Program-made: the position numbers and the translations under genes | Source: Annulohypoxylon bovei var. microspora | Lineage: Eukaryota; Ascomycota; Sordariomycetes; Xylariales; Hypoxylaceae | Direction of reading: 5' to 3' | Assembly: GCA_022836615.1 (NCBI GenBank) | Contig: MU405321.1 | Coordinates: 1 to 64,000 of the forward strand | DNA: 64,000 nucleotides | In this document: piece by piece, positions 48,401-57,690 of the stretch | How the letters are laid out: each line of letters starts with the position of its first letter | Position numbering within the stretch: the first letter of the stretch is position 1 | The notes under the pieces: generated by a model | What the model was told of the DNA's origin: nothing | The model's database searches: none | What the model saw: only the letters and a program-made list of their open reading frames with translations

Positions 48401-51400
48401 GGCGGCAGTATGGCGAGATTCAACAGCTTGATAAACGATCCTGAGGACCTGGTAGGATCTACCTTTTCAGCAGCTAGTCATCCCATCCCTGCATGTTTTT
48501 CCGCAACAGTTAAGACATTTACGCGGTTGACCGCGTCTGAACCAGGTCGTAGCCCTCTCAGGAACCAATGACTCTACCACGGAATGATCCATGCTCTTCC
48601 CCGCCAGCGCCTCGTTAGGATTTAGGGGAGATAAGACCTAACAACACGGCTGATGATCCAAGATGGTGGATGGTAATCCTTTTTCTTCCTTTTCTTCGAT
48701 TCTGGTTTGGTGGGGGATCACGATGAGTTGAGAATTAAAACTGTGTGGGTATCTTGTACCTGCATTGGCGAGCCAGTAGTACGGCTGAACTCTGGACCGT
48801 CGCCGTGTTCCTGCATTAGTCCGCGCAGTATGTGGTCGGCTTGGTGTGCCGTTACTGGTTCTACGCGCACTGTGCAACATATCCTTCTGTTGTAGTGTTG
48901 CCCACCCGTCCCGTCATCCACGGTTCTAGGACTTGTGCTATTGTGGAGAGGTCACGCATGCACACATAGCAATAGGAACGGAACGGCCTTCAACCCGTGA
49001 GGATTCAGGGCCTTCTTGATCGTCGGCTTGCGCTTACAGTGGCTTCGCTGCGTCGGTAGCCGACTCGAGGCCGTAGTCCGTCGGACAGGCAGCTAAAGGA
49101 TGACTCCCACAATTCCATCCTCGTCTCCCATATTTATAGAAGATAAAACCGGTCGGCTTCTTTCGCAATGCTTCCTCTTGCAAACGCGCTCTACGCTAAG
49201 CCAGTCAACCGCGTAGCCGGTATTCCAACACGACCCGTTTTGAACAAGGCTAGTTCCCCTACTGCCGAAGAGGTCCAGCCGAGCATCCCTTGCGAATCCC
49301 TCACGTTCCAACCAGCAAAAAACCTGGACCGTTTAGGACCGTTCGGATCCGCCAAGTATATTTTAGGCGACTTGAGACAAATATGTACCGCCGAAAATGG
49401 CGGTACATACCGGCTCTTGACTTTCAGAGGATTCATACAGCTACAAAACGTATATACGTACGTGTGTAGTATGTGCGTTTAGGCCCCATCATAGCAGCAT
49501 TTCTTGATGCTTGACAACTCACTTGGGCAATATTGTTACCCATCAGACCACTACGTAGTGTGTTGATATGACACGACGACACGACAGGCCATATCAAGCA
49601 ACCCGGACCTTCTAGGTATGTACCTACCTACAGGCGTGAGAATTAGACGGCGGAAATCCAGCCAATCCCTCATAGGCTGCTACCTACCGGTACTACCTAA
49701 CACAGTGCTCCTAAATTCTCACCTAAGCTCACGTCGCCGCTTACCCCTTGCAGGCTAGCCTGACGTACTCGACGCTAGTGTTTCTAGCCCCTGAGCCCTG
49801 CCCTAGAGAGGCGTCACGCGTCCCCATGATCCGCGTGTATGTACCCATTCAGCCATTGTACCTTGCAGAAAAGTGCAAAATGGTAACCCACCTGCATGGG
49901 GCTCGATTGAGCGACTCCAGAGTCCACGCCACGGGAAACATGTCACTAGTCTCAGCCTCCAACGAGACAGGCAGGAAGGGCGAGAGAGAAAATTCTTGTG
50001 CGCCTGAAGGATCGTCGGATGAGGAACCCTCTAGCTTAAAACTTCGCCCAAGCACACACCAACAAACGATACCCGTCCCGCGGGAACCAATTCGTCTGAT
50101 CTTTCCTTGTACTTCGTGGGCTCGGGAAACCCACCGTTCGATCTTCTGTTGACAGAGTCTTCCACAATCCTTCCACGCCGAAAATCCAGTCCGTAAGCCG
50201 CATAAAGGGGAATAGATGGTTAGTAAGTTTATGTTCCATTTTTGTCTCGTCGATCATGCACCGTGCGCGCGACGTCCGTCAAGTCGACCGTCTCCCGATT
50301 CGCCAACTCGGCGGCTTTCGTCGTTTAGTTCCTCTTGGAGGAGAGACTTGTTCGATTAGCATCGTTTTGTGACTCCCTTTGCTGGCTAGGTACGCCCGCT
50401 ATGTCGTATGTAGGTATGTACATAGTACACGTATCACCACCGGTCGACCTGCTACAAATCCCGAGTCTTTGGCCATGCGGCATCGATAGAGCTAAGCTAT
50501 AGTACATACTAGCATACCGTTCTTGGGTATGGAGATCCTGAAGCACCCAAGGCATCTGATACACACCTAGGTATGCGCATAGCTGACCTAAACGAGGTGG
50601 TCATATCCTAACGTCGCATCGTAGGCCAAGCCCTTAACGGCCAAATGGACGCATCTAGAGATCGTATTACAGATCACATTGAAGATCACCCGGCACCATA
50701 TTATGGACGAACCAGACCATACGTGTCTTAGCGCACCTGGAGCCGAACTCTCGTTTCTCATGTTATGAGGTCGTATTTAAATAGCAAGGGTTCCCTAACG
50801 CATAGATAGGTCGAAAAGAGCAGTCTAAAAATCCGTCACATTGCGAGAGATACAATATGTAAGTGTCATGTTGCAACCATATCGTGCCGACAAGCCGACC
50901 TATGCTAGATAAGTAAGCAGTAAGGCAAATAGGATGAGACATTGCAAAATGCTTAGATACGCCTCAACAAGAGCCCGAGCTGTACCTAGTTAACATGCTC
51001 TCAGGCCTCTTGAGGCGTTCAAAAACTCCGACAACTTTTATGCGTCGACCCGTAAGAACAAACACCCACGCCCTACCCCTAAACGTGCATGGAGTGTCCT
51101 GGGTTCAGCCAATAGCTGTACGCTCTGCTTCACCTTCCCGTGTAGGTGCATGACAGGTCGACTTTGACAGGCTCTTCTCGCAATACGATCCAGCACGGAC
51201 TTGTACATATGTATTGTCGCGTTGCAGATATGAGTACAGGCGGGAAGTCTAGCCAGCTACGCCTTTTTCTGCAAGCCTTATTTACAAGATTAAATTTACA
51301 AAGTTTATACGATCAAATTGATATCTGACAGGCGCAGACTATGAAATACCACACGTGTATGATCGGCTACCAACATATTCGCATTCTAGAAGATCAATCG

Positions 51401-53191
51401 GGAGTTTTCAGTAACTGAACTAAACCAGGGAGGAAGAACTGTTCTGCGATCCCAGCTTTTGGGTCTCAGCTCACGGCAAGGTGGGCATGTGGCGCCAAAT
51501 AACATCGCATCCCCGCTTAAGCAGCTCTATTAAGAGATTCCGTGTCATGGACGTCTCTCAGATTTGGAAACCCAGCAAGGTACCTCGTCATGCGCCCTAT
51601 ATCGCATCTTGGGCAGTTTAGGTTACGAGATCGTCTCCGACCCGATTGCTTCACGATCTTCTCTTACCTGCGACGTTACCTCGACCGGCATTGAAACGAA
51701 GACGATTCAAACGTGCCCACTTTAGAACAACCTGAGGCATCTCTTAGTTAATAGTTACTGCTTGCTTACTTACTTACATAACATGGGCATTGCGCCGTGA
51801 TGCTGCTAGCATGCACTGCCCCGATCTCGACCTTTTGTACCTACGCATAAATTGGTAAACCCTTGGTCATCGCCATACATATTAAGCATATCGCTCCCAC
51901 TCGCTTATAGATCTCTGGGGCTTCTAGAAAGATGCATCAATGTTGATTTCGGAGGGGCTACATATCTTGACCAAGGGATTACGAATAGTGCGGTGCATTT
52001 GTAAAGCGCATATCGTTCTCGAAAGGGGGTTTGCTTGGCATATTCGTCGACCCTAGTCCTGCCTCCGGTTCTCGAACGTGTTCGATGATCATCACTCAAC
52101 AATTCTGGACCTCAATAGACGCGGATACATAGGTAGAAGAGCTTGATTCCCAAGCGGCAAATAGTTCGTGTTGGAAACGCCACCGTGAATATAGCCGCTT
52201 GTTCGAAGTAAGGGAACCGTTCGGGACCGAGCAGCCGATTACCGACAGAAACGTGCTGTCGTGGTGGCTATGTTGCCTCGCATGTCTCGAACGTGAAACG
52301 GCCAGTGGGTAACGTAAGTGAGCTTTAACTACAGACGATCGTATGGCCGATCCGGGAATTTATTCTCCGTGAGGCTCTGCCGCTCTAGTAAGAACATCCA
52401 CCCTTGTCTGATACTAAATAGGTAGATAGAGCCGCTTAAGCTTGGCTATCCTAGTGCAGGCATGTTGTGAGAAATATTAAAGCAACGGAGTTACTGCCAA
52501 AAGAGAAAATAGTAGGAGAATAGTTTATTCAATTCCATTTCTGTAAGGTAGGTATTTCGTACCCATTTCAAAAAGACTTGACTGAACTTATAGTACCTAA
52601 CGACTATATACCTAGGTAGTGGATAGAATGACGAATTAATCAAGCTTAACCCCGATCAATATACGACAGCCATTTATGTAGACGTCAGCAACCCTCTCGC
52701 TTAGATTTTAACCCCCCTTTTCCCAGTTCTAAGAACTACCTACCGCCCTTGATAAAATTTCCATATTTAGCAAGCTGGTGATACGGCATGTATTTATGCG
52801 GGTTCTCCGAATGGCAGACTGTCTAGATAATCGGAGCAAAAGTTTCGTAAATATGATGTTCGTGGAGTAGGTAGACATCTTTAACGAGGGCAAGGAGTCA
52901 GAAACGATTCAAAAGGGTTTGACCCTCACTGCTGATGACGTATGAACTGGATAGGGGTAAGGCCAAAGAAGTCGTTGAGGTGGATGTACATCTAAACGAG
53001 GAACCTCAAAAGATTGCAAATCCTTCAGCGCTCTTACCTACTCTACTTGCCGAGTAGATACTGGTATTTAAACTGTCCTCTCATGCGCTTATAGGTAACA
53101 ATCACAACTAAAGCCTGTGGAGTTTCCCTTTTCCTTGCGCCTAAGCCAGTGAGTATTCCGCCTTGTAATCATGTTTGTGACCCAGAGTCGT
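45488..53191. other. 7.7-kb gene-free region upstream of the homeodomain gene
   Basis: No credible coding region despite a scan of both strands. The first 600 bp contain strong purine tracts on the plus strand (about 45895-46045), that is, pyrimidine-rich sequence in the homeodomain gene's sense, typical of fungal promoters and long leaders. Homopolymer T runs lie at 46620-46631 and 48229-48244, a CA-rich tract near 46647-46670, and a perfect 11-bp-stem palindrome at 49382-49409. The remainder is unique sequence with scattered AGGTAC motifs. It may carry regulatory DNA or non-coding transcripts for the homeodomain gene. Confidence 0.55.
49382..49409. repeat. Perfect hairpin palindrome, 11-bp stem, 6-nt loop
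   Basis: The arms TATGTACCGCC and GGCGGTACATA are exact reverse complements around the loop GAAAAT. It is not followed by a T-run and no gene ends nearby, so terminator function is unlikely. It may be the remnant of a transposon tip or a protein-binding palindrome. Confidence 0.75.
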
Positions 53192-54370
53192 TTAAAGCTC
53201 TTTCATCACTTCCGCTACCGCTTTTGCAGCTACCTTCTTACGCTGCTCTTCTGATAAACCAACACTCGTGTCACGCACAGCCTGGAGCTTAACCATCATA
53301 CGCTCGATCTTCCGGATCTCCTCGTCGTTTAGATCCTCCCCGTCATCTACGTTAGTCCTCGTGGCCGGCTCGCCGTCCAGTAAATCCTCGTCGTTTTCCT
53401 GCCCGGCGTTCCATATCGCTTGTCTCAGGCCGGCGAAATCCTCACGGTCGAAGCCGAACTCCAGGCTTTCCGGATCGAGATTAGGTCCGTCCTTGTCTTT
53501 GTCATGAGCTTCAGAATCTTTCCCAATGCCTAGTTCATCTTCGAAGTCCTCGAAATCAGATCCGAGACCTTCTGCCGATGTTTGCGACCAGTCGTTCGAT
53601 TCTAACGCCTCGAGGGCGCGAGGAATGCCGGTTTTCTCTACACCTCGTGTAAGTGATTATCTTATAACGTAACAGTAAAATTCAATAGTTAAAACATACC
53701 ACCAAATTCGTTGCGCTCTGTTACGGTCCGACTTCTCACCTGAACGAATTCCAGCCCCAAATCTGCACAGCAGTCCTCCCATTCGTTGACATCATCAATT
53801 TCTCCTACACCAAGGCATAGGCTTACTCCGTCCCAGGACCAGCCGCCAAGACCCTCTTTGACAACTTTTCCGACATTTTGGATGAGCTCACGCGTGGCCT
53901 TGCCCTCTTCTGATTGTGATTGGATGGGAAGAGAAAAGACTATGACGAGGCCACCGAGGACTTCGAGTACCTCCTTAGCTTCGGGAGATAGAAATGAGTC
54001 GGCCCATTCTGATGGTGATGAGATGAGATCTAACCATATGGGGACCTCTGCTGTGTAGTATGCTGTCTTTAAGGGGAGATTGTGTGATGAACCGGCTAAC
54101 GTTGTTGATGTTTGCTCTGGATGACTACCGGTGAGATCTAGTTGTAAGTTAGTTTCTGCGACGGCAAGATGTAGATGTCTTATGTGACACTAAATACTAA
54201 ATATGTGCCAAAATGTGTTGCAAATGGCTGTTTTAATAAGGTGTCATAAAGGGGGTAAAAGGAGACTAGACTTATGAATTTTGAGAAGTACCTTTGATCA
54301 CTCTAGTTAGATGTTGGGTTGAATCTGCCAAGGAAACGGCTAATATCCGCCGAGGATTTGAAATATCCAT
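53192..54370 (-). CDS. Alpha/gamma-adaptin-binding protein p34 / Irc6 family
   Basis: Three exons, 54370-54292, 54137-53700 and 53637-53192, encode 320 aa. The start MDISNPRRILAVSLADS and the small-GTPase-like N-terminal domain (residues 1-165, with LGGLVIVFSLP and NVGKVVKEGLGGWSWDG) are typical of this family. The C-terminal third begins GIPRALEALESNDWS, continues through an acidic linker and ends in the helical block LNDEEIRKIERMM..LQAVRD..LSEEQRKKVAAKAVAEVM. Members (human AAGAB, yeast Irc6) chaperone clathrin adaptor assembly or act in vesicle traffic in the cytosol. The start lies only 162 bp from the terminal repeat of a miniature LTR element, which therefore sits in this gene's promoter. 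Confidence 0.88.
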
Positions 54371-54527
54371 ATCGCGGATGATGTGATGTGGCCTGATAAA
54401 TTCGAAAATGGTTGATTTATTAACACAGAATCAATAAATCGCTACAGTTAATGGCGATTTATTTCTATACGATGGATAATGGAATGGAAGAAGGCGGTTG
54501 AAATAGAAAGAATGAGGGCGGATGAGA
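54371..54527. promoter_or_regulatory. Proximal promoter of the p34/Irc6 gene
   Basis: A short AT-rich stretch between the p34/Irc6 ATG (minus strand) and the left target duplication of the inserted element. It is positional evidence only. The insertion has separated this proximal part from the rest of the ancestral divergent promoter. Confidence 0.45.
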
Positions 54528-54532
54528 GTAAC

Positions 54533-54602
54533 TGTCGGATAAACCACTAGACCAAAAGGAAGGTATTATTATGAAAATCATAATCTTATCTTATATCTGA
54601 CA
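54533..54602. repeat. Left 70-bp terminal repeat of the miniature element
   Basis: Base-for-base identical to 54782-54851. Contains AT-rich sequence with GAAAATCATAAT in the middle. Preceded by GTAAC. Confidence 0.92.
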
Positions 54603-54667
54603 CACCCCCCAAGGTTCGGACTGTAAACAGACGGAAACTTGCTAAAAGCTCGTTTATTATACGCCAT

Positions 54668-54754
54668 GGTTGCAGTATGATTCGAACCTATCTCTTTGGG
54701 TTATGAGTGGCCCCCTTCCATGGGTAGTGATCTATCCGGTTTAGCGCAACAACC
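54668..54754 (-). other. tRNA-like segment inside the miniature element
   Basis: On the minus strand the ends GGTTGTT and TGCAACC can pair at five Watson-Crick positions plus one G-T, like an acceptor stem, and are followed by CA as in a CCA end. The box GTTCGAATC (54687-54679) fits the pol III B-box consensus, and CTCATAACCC matches the anticodon loop region of methionine tRNAs. D-arm and anticodon-arm pairing are poor, and the span of 87 nt does not fold into a standard cloverleaf, so I regard it as a degenerate or captured tRNA-like sequence rather than a working tRNA gene. Confidence 0.4.
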
Positions 54755-54758
54755 GGAT
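54734..54758. repeat. Perfect 8-bp inverted repeat within the element interior
   Basis: ATCCGGTT and AACCGGAT are exact reverse complements separated by the nine bases TAGCGCAAC. It overlaps one end of the tRNA-like segment and would compete with its folding. Confidence 0.85.
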
Positions 54759-54781
54759 TTTAAGCGAATGAGACTCTTAAT

Positions 54782-54851
54782 TGTCGGATAAACCACTAGA
54801 CCAAAAGGAAGGTATTATTATGAAAATCATAATCTTATCTTATATCTGACA
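54782..54851. repeat. Right 70-bp terminal repeat of the miniature element
   Basis: Identical to the left repeat with no mismatch by direct comparison. Followed immediately by the duplicated GTAAC. Confidence 0.92.
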
Positions 54852-54856
54852 GTAAC

Positions 54857-55104
54857 AAAGGAACCCCGCCATCCTACCGCTATCCCGCATATACCGTATT
54901 AATTCATAATAGATGTTATCATCATGACTAAGCCTTGCCCTCCTAACCCCCCTACACTTACCCGGTATCTAGATACATGTAAGTAGGTAAGTAGTAGTAA
55001 ATGTAACAATATCAACAAATAAAAGAGGTAACCTTCATTTCAAATATTTGATCTTGATTGTGATATTTCATAATTCAAGTTCGGCAACTTACTATCGCTT
55101 CATC
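54857..55104. promoter_or_regulatory. Proximal promoter and leader of the cupin gene
   Basis: About 250 bp between the right target duplication of the inserted element and the cupin ATG at 55105. AT-rich, with TAAGTAGGTAAGTAG motifs near 54980-54995. Assignment is positional. Confidence 0.45.
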
Positions 55105-55515
55105 ATGTCTCACCCCGCACCATCTCAGCCGGTTCACTTGACCAAGGCTTCTTCCATCGAACAATCTGGAGGCCAGACCGAGGGAATGATAAGGTCTAAC
55201 GCAATAGTCGACAAATGTGACGGCATCTGCGCTACACATATGCTCGCAAAGCCCCATACAGCCTCGGCGATTCATCATCACGGCGAGCAGGACACGGTAG
55301 TCTACGCTGTGAAGGGACGGGGCACCGTCGTAAGTGAAGGGGGAGCTAAGAGGGTGGACTTGGAACCAGGCGACTATGCGCTTATCCCCGCTTTCATGGA
55401 ACACCAAGAAGTCAATGACGGAGACGAAGATGTGATCTGGACCATAGTAAGAAGCGGGAGAGTCCCTGAAGTTTTCAATCTCACCGGCTGGAACGGAGAG
55501 CCTATCGAGGGCTAG
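55105..55515 (+). CDS. Single-domain cupin protein, 136 aa
   Basis: An intronless gene. I chose the ATG at 55105 (MSHPAPSQPVH) because it leads straight into the fold; the frame is open 19 codons further upstream. Cupin motif 1 is HHHGEQDTVVYAVKGRGTV (about residues 58-76), with the metal-binding His residues and Glu, and motif 2 is PGDYALIPAFMEHQEVN (about 92-108), with the fourth His and Asn. A small soluble beta-barrel with a bound divalent metal is expected. Such proteins can be dioxygenases, isomerases or small-molecule binders, and the sequence does not tell which. It lies divergently from the p34/Irc6 gene, with a miniature retroelement between them, and converges on the coactosin gene (293 bp between stops). 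Confidence 0.85.
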   Translation: MSHPAPSQPVHLTKASSIEQSGGQTEGMIRSNAIVDKCDGICATHMLAKPHTASAIHHHGEQDTVVYAVKGRGTVVSEGGAKRVDLEPGDYALIPAFMEHQEVNDGDEDVIWTIVRSGRVPEVFNLTGWNGEPIEG

Positions 55516-55808
55516 GACTAGGAACCTTTCCGTCTCCTCTAAGGACGAACGTGAAGCATGCCCCTGGCAGCAACACCCCAATGCTTCTCTCTAAATTGAT
55601 CCTGTATATATGCGAATGGTATATGGTACGCAGAAGAAACAAACCACACCATCATCTCCCCATTCTCAACACCCCCAATCTCTACGCCTCGCTATGTTGT
55701 TGAAAAAAGTACGATTCGCTAGTCGTCATCCAGGTTCAAGTCCGGTCCAAAAAGTTGTTTCAATACAACATCTTAAACACCAGGCCTTCTCCCTTCATTT
55801 CTTGCATC

Positions 55809-56249
55809 TCAACCGCGTCCACCATTGTAATCAGCACCCCCCGCCCTCCTCAGCCGGGCCACGATATCCTTCTCGTCGAGGTCACCGCGGTCCCGCGCGT
55901 CGACCGTGATGCTGTGGTGGCTCAGGACCCTCTTGACGGCGCCGCTCTCGATGGACACGCGGGCCTTCCGCATGACCTTGGTACCCTCGCCGATCCAGAT
56001 CAGGAGCACGAACTTAACCCTCTTGCTCTCCGTGTCGTTGGCGTACTCGATGCGCACGTATCCGAAGAGCGCCTGCGAGTCGTCCAGCTTCGGCGCGAGC
56101 TCCGACAGGCCGCCCGAACCCGTGCCCGCGAGCACCAGCTTGTCGCCCACGGCGCCCGCGTACGAGAGGAGCAGCCAGTTCGTGGCCTCCTTGTCCGAGC
56201 GCACGGCGTCGTACGCGGCGGTTATGTCGGGGGAGTCGAGGCCGGACAT
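55809..56249 (-). CDS. Coactosin-like actin-binding protein (ADF-H domain)
   Basis: A single intronless frame of 146 aa on a GC-rich segment. The ADF-H fold covers nearly all of it: SGLDSPDITAAYDAVR at the N-terminus, TNWLLLSYAG, ALFGYVRIEY, KFVLLIWIGEGTKVMRKARVS in the central strands and helix, and DLDEKDIVARLRRAGGADY at the end. These are the standard landmarks of fungal coactosin (about 145 aa). It binds F-actin in the cytoplasm without severing, and in other organisms counters capping. The C-terminus carries the usual short Gly/Arg tail. Confidence 0.92.
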   Translation of the reverse strand: MSGLDSPDITAAYDAVRSDKEATNWLLLSYAGAVGDKLVLAGTGSGGLSELAPKLDDSQALFGYVRIEYANDTESKRVKFVLLIWIGEGTKVMRKARVSIESGAVKRVLSHHSITVDARDRGDLDEKDIVARLRRAGGADYNGGRG

Positions 56250-56766
56250 TCTTGCGCGGGGTTGTGCGGGCGGGAGGGTGTGATCAGAGCGTGGTTGGTT
56301 TCGTTACTATAACATACGGAATCGATGAAGTAAATCAGGTGTTTTTCGTTGTCGGATATCTACCTAGTGTCCTGCTCGTAGGGAGATGTGGGATTGTGTC
56401 ATCGGAGGAAGATTTGGGTCTTTTGACGCTCGTCTCAAGTTGGCATAAAAGGTAGGCCTGTCTGGCCTGTTGACGGCCCGTTAGAGCTTAGTGCCAGCTG
56501 TAGATCGTCATTTGGAAACCCCTATTTTCACTGAGAATGGATTCATGAAACTAAACATCCTTGCTACATTAACATTTCTATTATTTCTATCGTCAGTCTG
56601 TTAGCTCCTTCAATAAATACAGTACGTAGATCGAGTAGAAAGTAGAGAGTAGATTATGATTATATGATGCAGATGATCTTAGCCATCTATCATTACGGAT
56701 GTCCACTATAGTGAGAAGCCATCAATATCCCACTTCGAAATACAAATCCTTCGTTCCAATTATTGT
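56250..56766. other. Spacer upstream of coactosin
   Basis: About 520 bp containing the coactosin promoter on the left and the 3' UTR of the F-box-like gene on the right, both on minus. No coding signal. Confidence 0.55.
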
Positions 56767-57690
56767 TTAGATGCCGACATATCCAGCCCACTCATCGTAC
56801 CACGACGCGTCCTTACTGTTGAGGTTTTCCAACTTGAATCCAAAGTTCTCGCAGTCCCGACACCACTCTAGATCTATACCAGGTCGTTGTCGTTTTTTTC
56901 TGAATGCTGTGACAGCTGCGTTCATGCTTGTCTCAAATCGTTCGATCCGTACGACCTCTGAACGTAAGGCAATCCTCAACCCCTGTTCCACCGAGGGCCT
57001 CGATGTTACGTGCCAATGAGTCTTTTCCAGATCTTTCGAAGCCTCGAGTTCGAGTACTGCATCAATTTCCATCTCTTTTGCAAGCAACCAACTGACAATT
57101 GGGGAATAAGGTACAGAGACCTCGTTTTTTTCGCAGTCCACACTCATATGATTTATATATGGTATAACAAATTTCAGTCTGGAACGGTAAAGTGAAGGTT
57201 TTACACATGAGTTGTGCATAGTGCGGTTGATATAGTCTTTCATTATATCGTTCCGCATAAGCGGCGCCAAGACGTAGAACGGCAACCAAAATTTGTCAAT
57301 TTTGATTTGCACCTGGTCTAGAGGAACCAAACCCTCGTCTGTAGGGAATTTTTCCCCGGGACCGTAGCCATGTTCCAAGATGGCGTGTGTACCATTCTCA
57401 GAAAACCTGTTGAACACGATGTTGGTTTGGAGGCATGAGTAATCCAAATTCATTTTTGGAAGCACAACACGAAGTCCATTGGAGCAAGAAATCTTGACCA
57501 ACATTAAGATGTCAGGGACGATCCGAACTTTGAATGCTTCTTCCGTAGCCGTCTTGAATGAGCGTGAGACCAAGCGGCATGTAAACCAAGCACGACGGAG
57601 GTCTTGGGGCGCGATTATGCTGTTGATAATCAAAGTGCGGATTTCAAAAGGGAGAGAATCCCAATGGGGCCGGGATGCGTTCATTGCCAT
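56767..57690 (-). CDS. F-box-like hypothetical protein, 307 aa
   Basis: A single intronless frame. The N-terminus, about residues 8-50 (WDSLPFEIRTLIINSI, then LRRAWFTCRLVSRSF), has the Leu/Pro and helix pattern of a fungal F-box. The remainder has no repeats I recognise and ends with a Cys/Asp/Trp-rich segment (EWCRDCENFGF). F-box proteins recruit substrates to SCF ubiquitin ligases, but many fungal members are uncharacterised and fast-evolving, and the substrate cannot be inferred. A second Met at residue 3 is an equally possible start. Confidence 0.68.
   Translation of the reverse strand: MAMNASRPHWDSLPFEIRTLIINSIIAPQDLRRAWFTCRLVSRSFKTATEEAFKVRIVPDILMLVKISCSNGLRVVLPKMNLDYSCLQTNIVFNRFSENGTHAILEHGYGPGEKFPTDEGLVPLDQVQIKIDKFWLPFYVLAPLMRNDIMKDYINRTMHNSCVKPSLYRSRLKFVIPYINHMSVDCEKNEVSVPYSPIVSWLLAKEMEIDAVLELEASKDLEKTHWHVTSRPSVEQGLRIALRSEVVRIERFETSMNAAVTAFRKKRQRPGIDLEWCRDCENFGFKLENLNSKDASWYDEWAGYVGI

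Larger units (their letters stand above)
54533..54851. mobile_element. Miniature LTR retrotransposon-like element (TRIM/SMART type), 319 bp
   Basis: Two identical 70-bp terminal direct repeats (54533-54602 and 54782-54851) enclose 179 bp. Each repeat starts TGTCGGATA and ends TATCTGACA, so it begins TG, ends CA, and its tips are inverted repeats matching at eight of nine positions. The whole is flanked by an exact 5-bp duplication, GTAAC, at 54528-54532 and 54852-54856. These are the hallmarks of LTR-retrotransposon integration, at a size that allows no protein coding, so mobilisation would need a partner element's enzymes. In minus orientation a G-rich tract (GGGGGGTG) directly precedes the downstream repeat, like a polypurine tract. 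No standard primer site abuts the upstream repeat. Identity of the two repeats suggests a recent insertion. Confidence 0.82.

Noticed and set aside
49168..50152. Small genes of 104 and 134 codons in the gene-free region
   Set aside because: Overlapping open frames exist on the other strand, with no known motif, no intron logic and an unconvincing composition.
54668..54754. Functional tRNA-Met gene on minus
   Set aside because: Acceptor and B-box resemblance is real, but the D and anticodon arms do not pair properly and the whole lies inside a mobile element. Kept only as tRNA-like.
53786..56283. Plus-strand frames over the p34/Irc6 and coactosin genes
   Set aside because: They are antisense shadows of well-supported minus-strand proteins.
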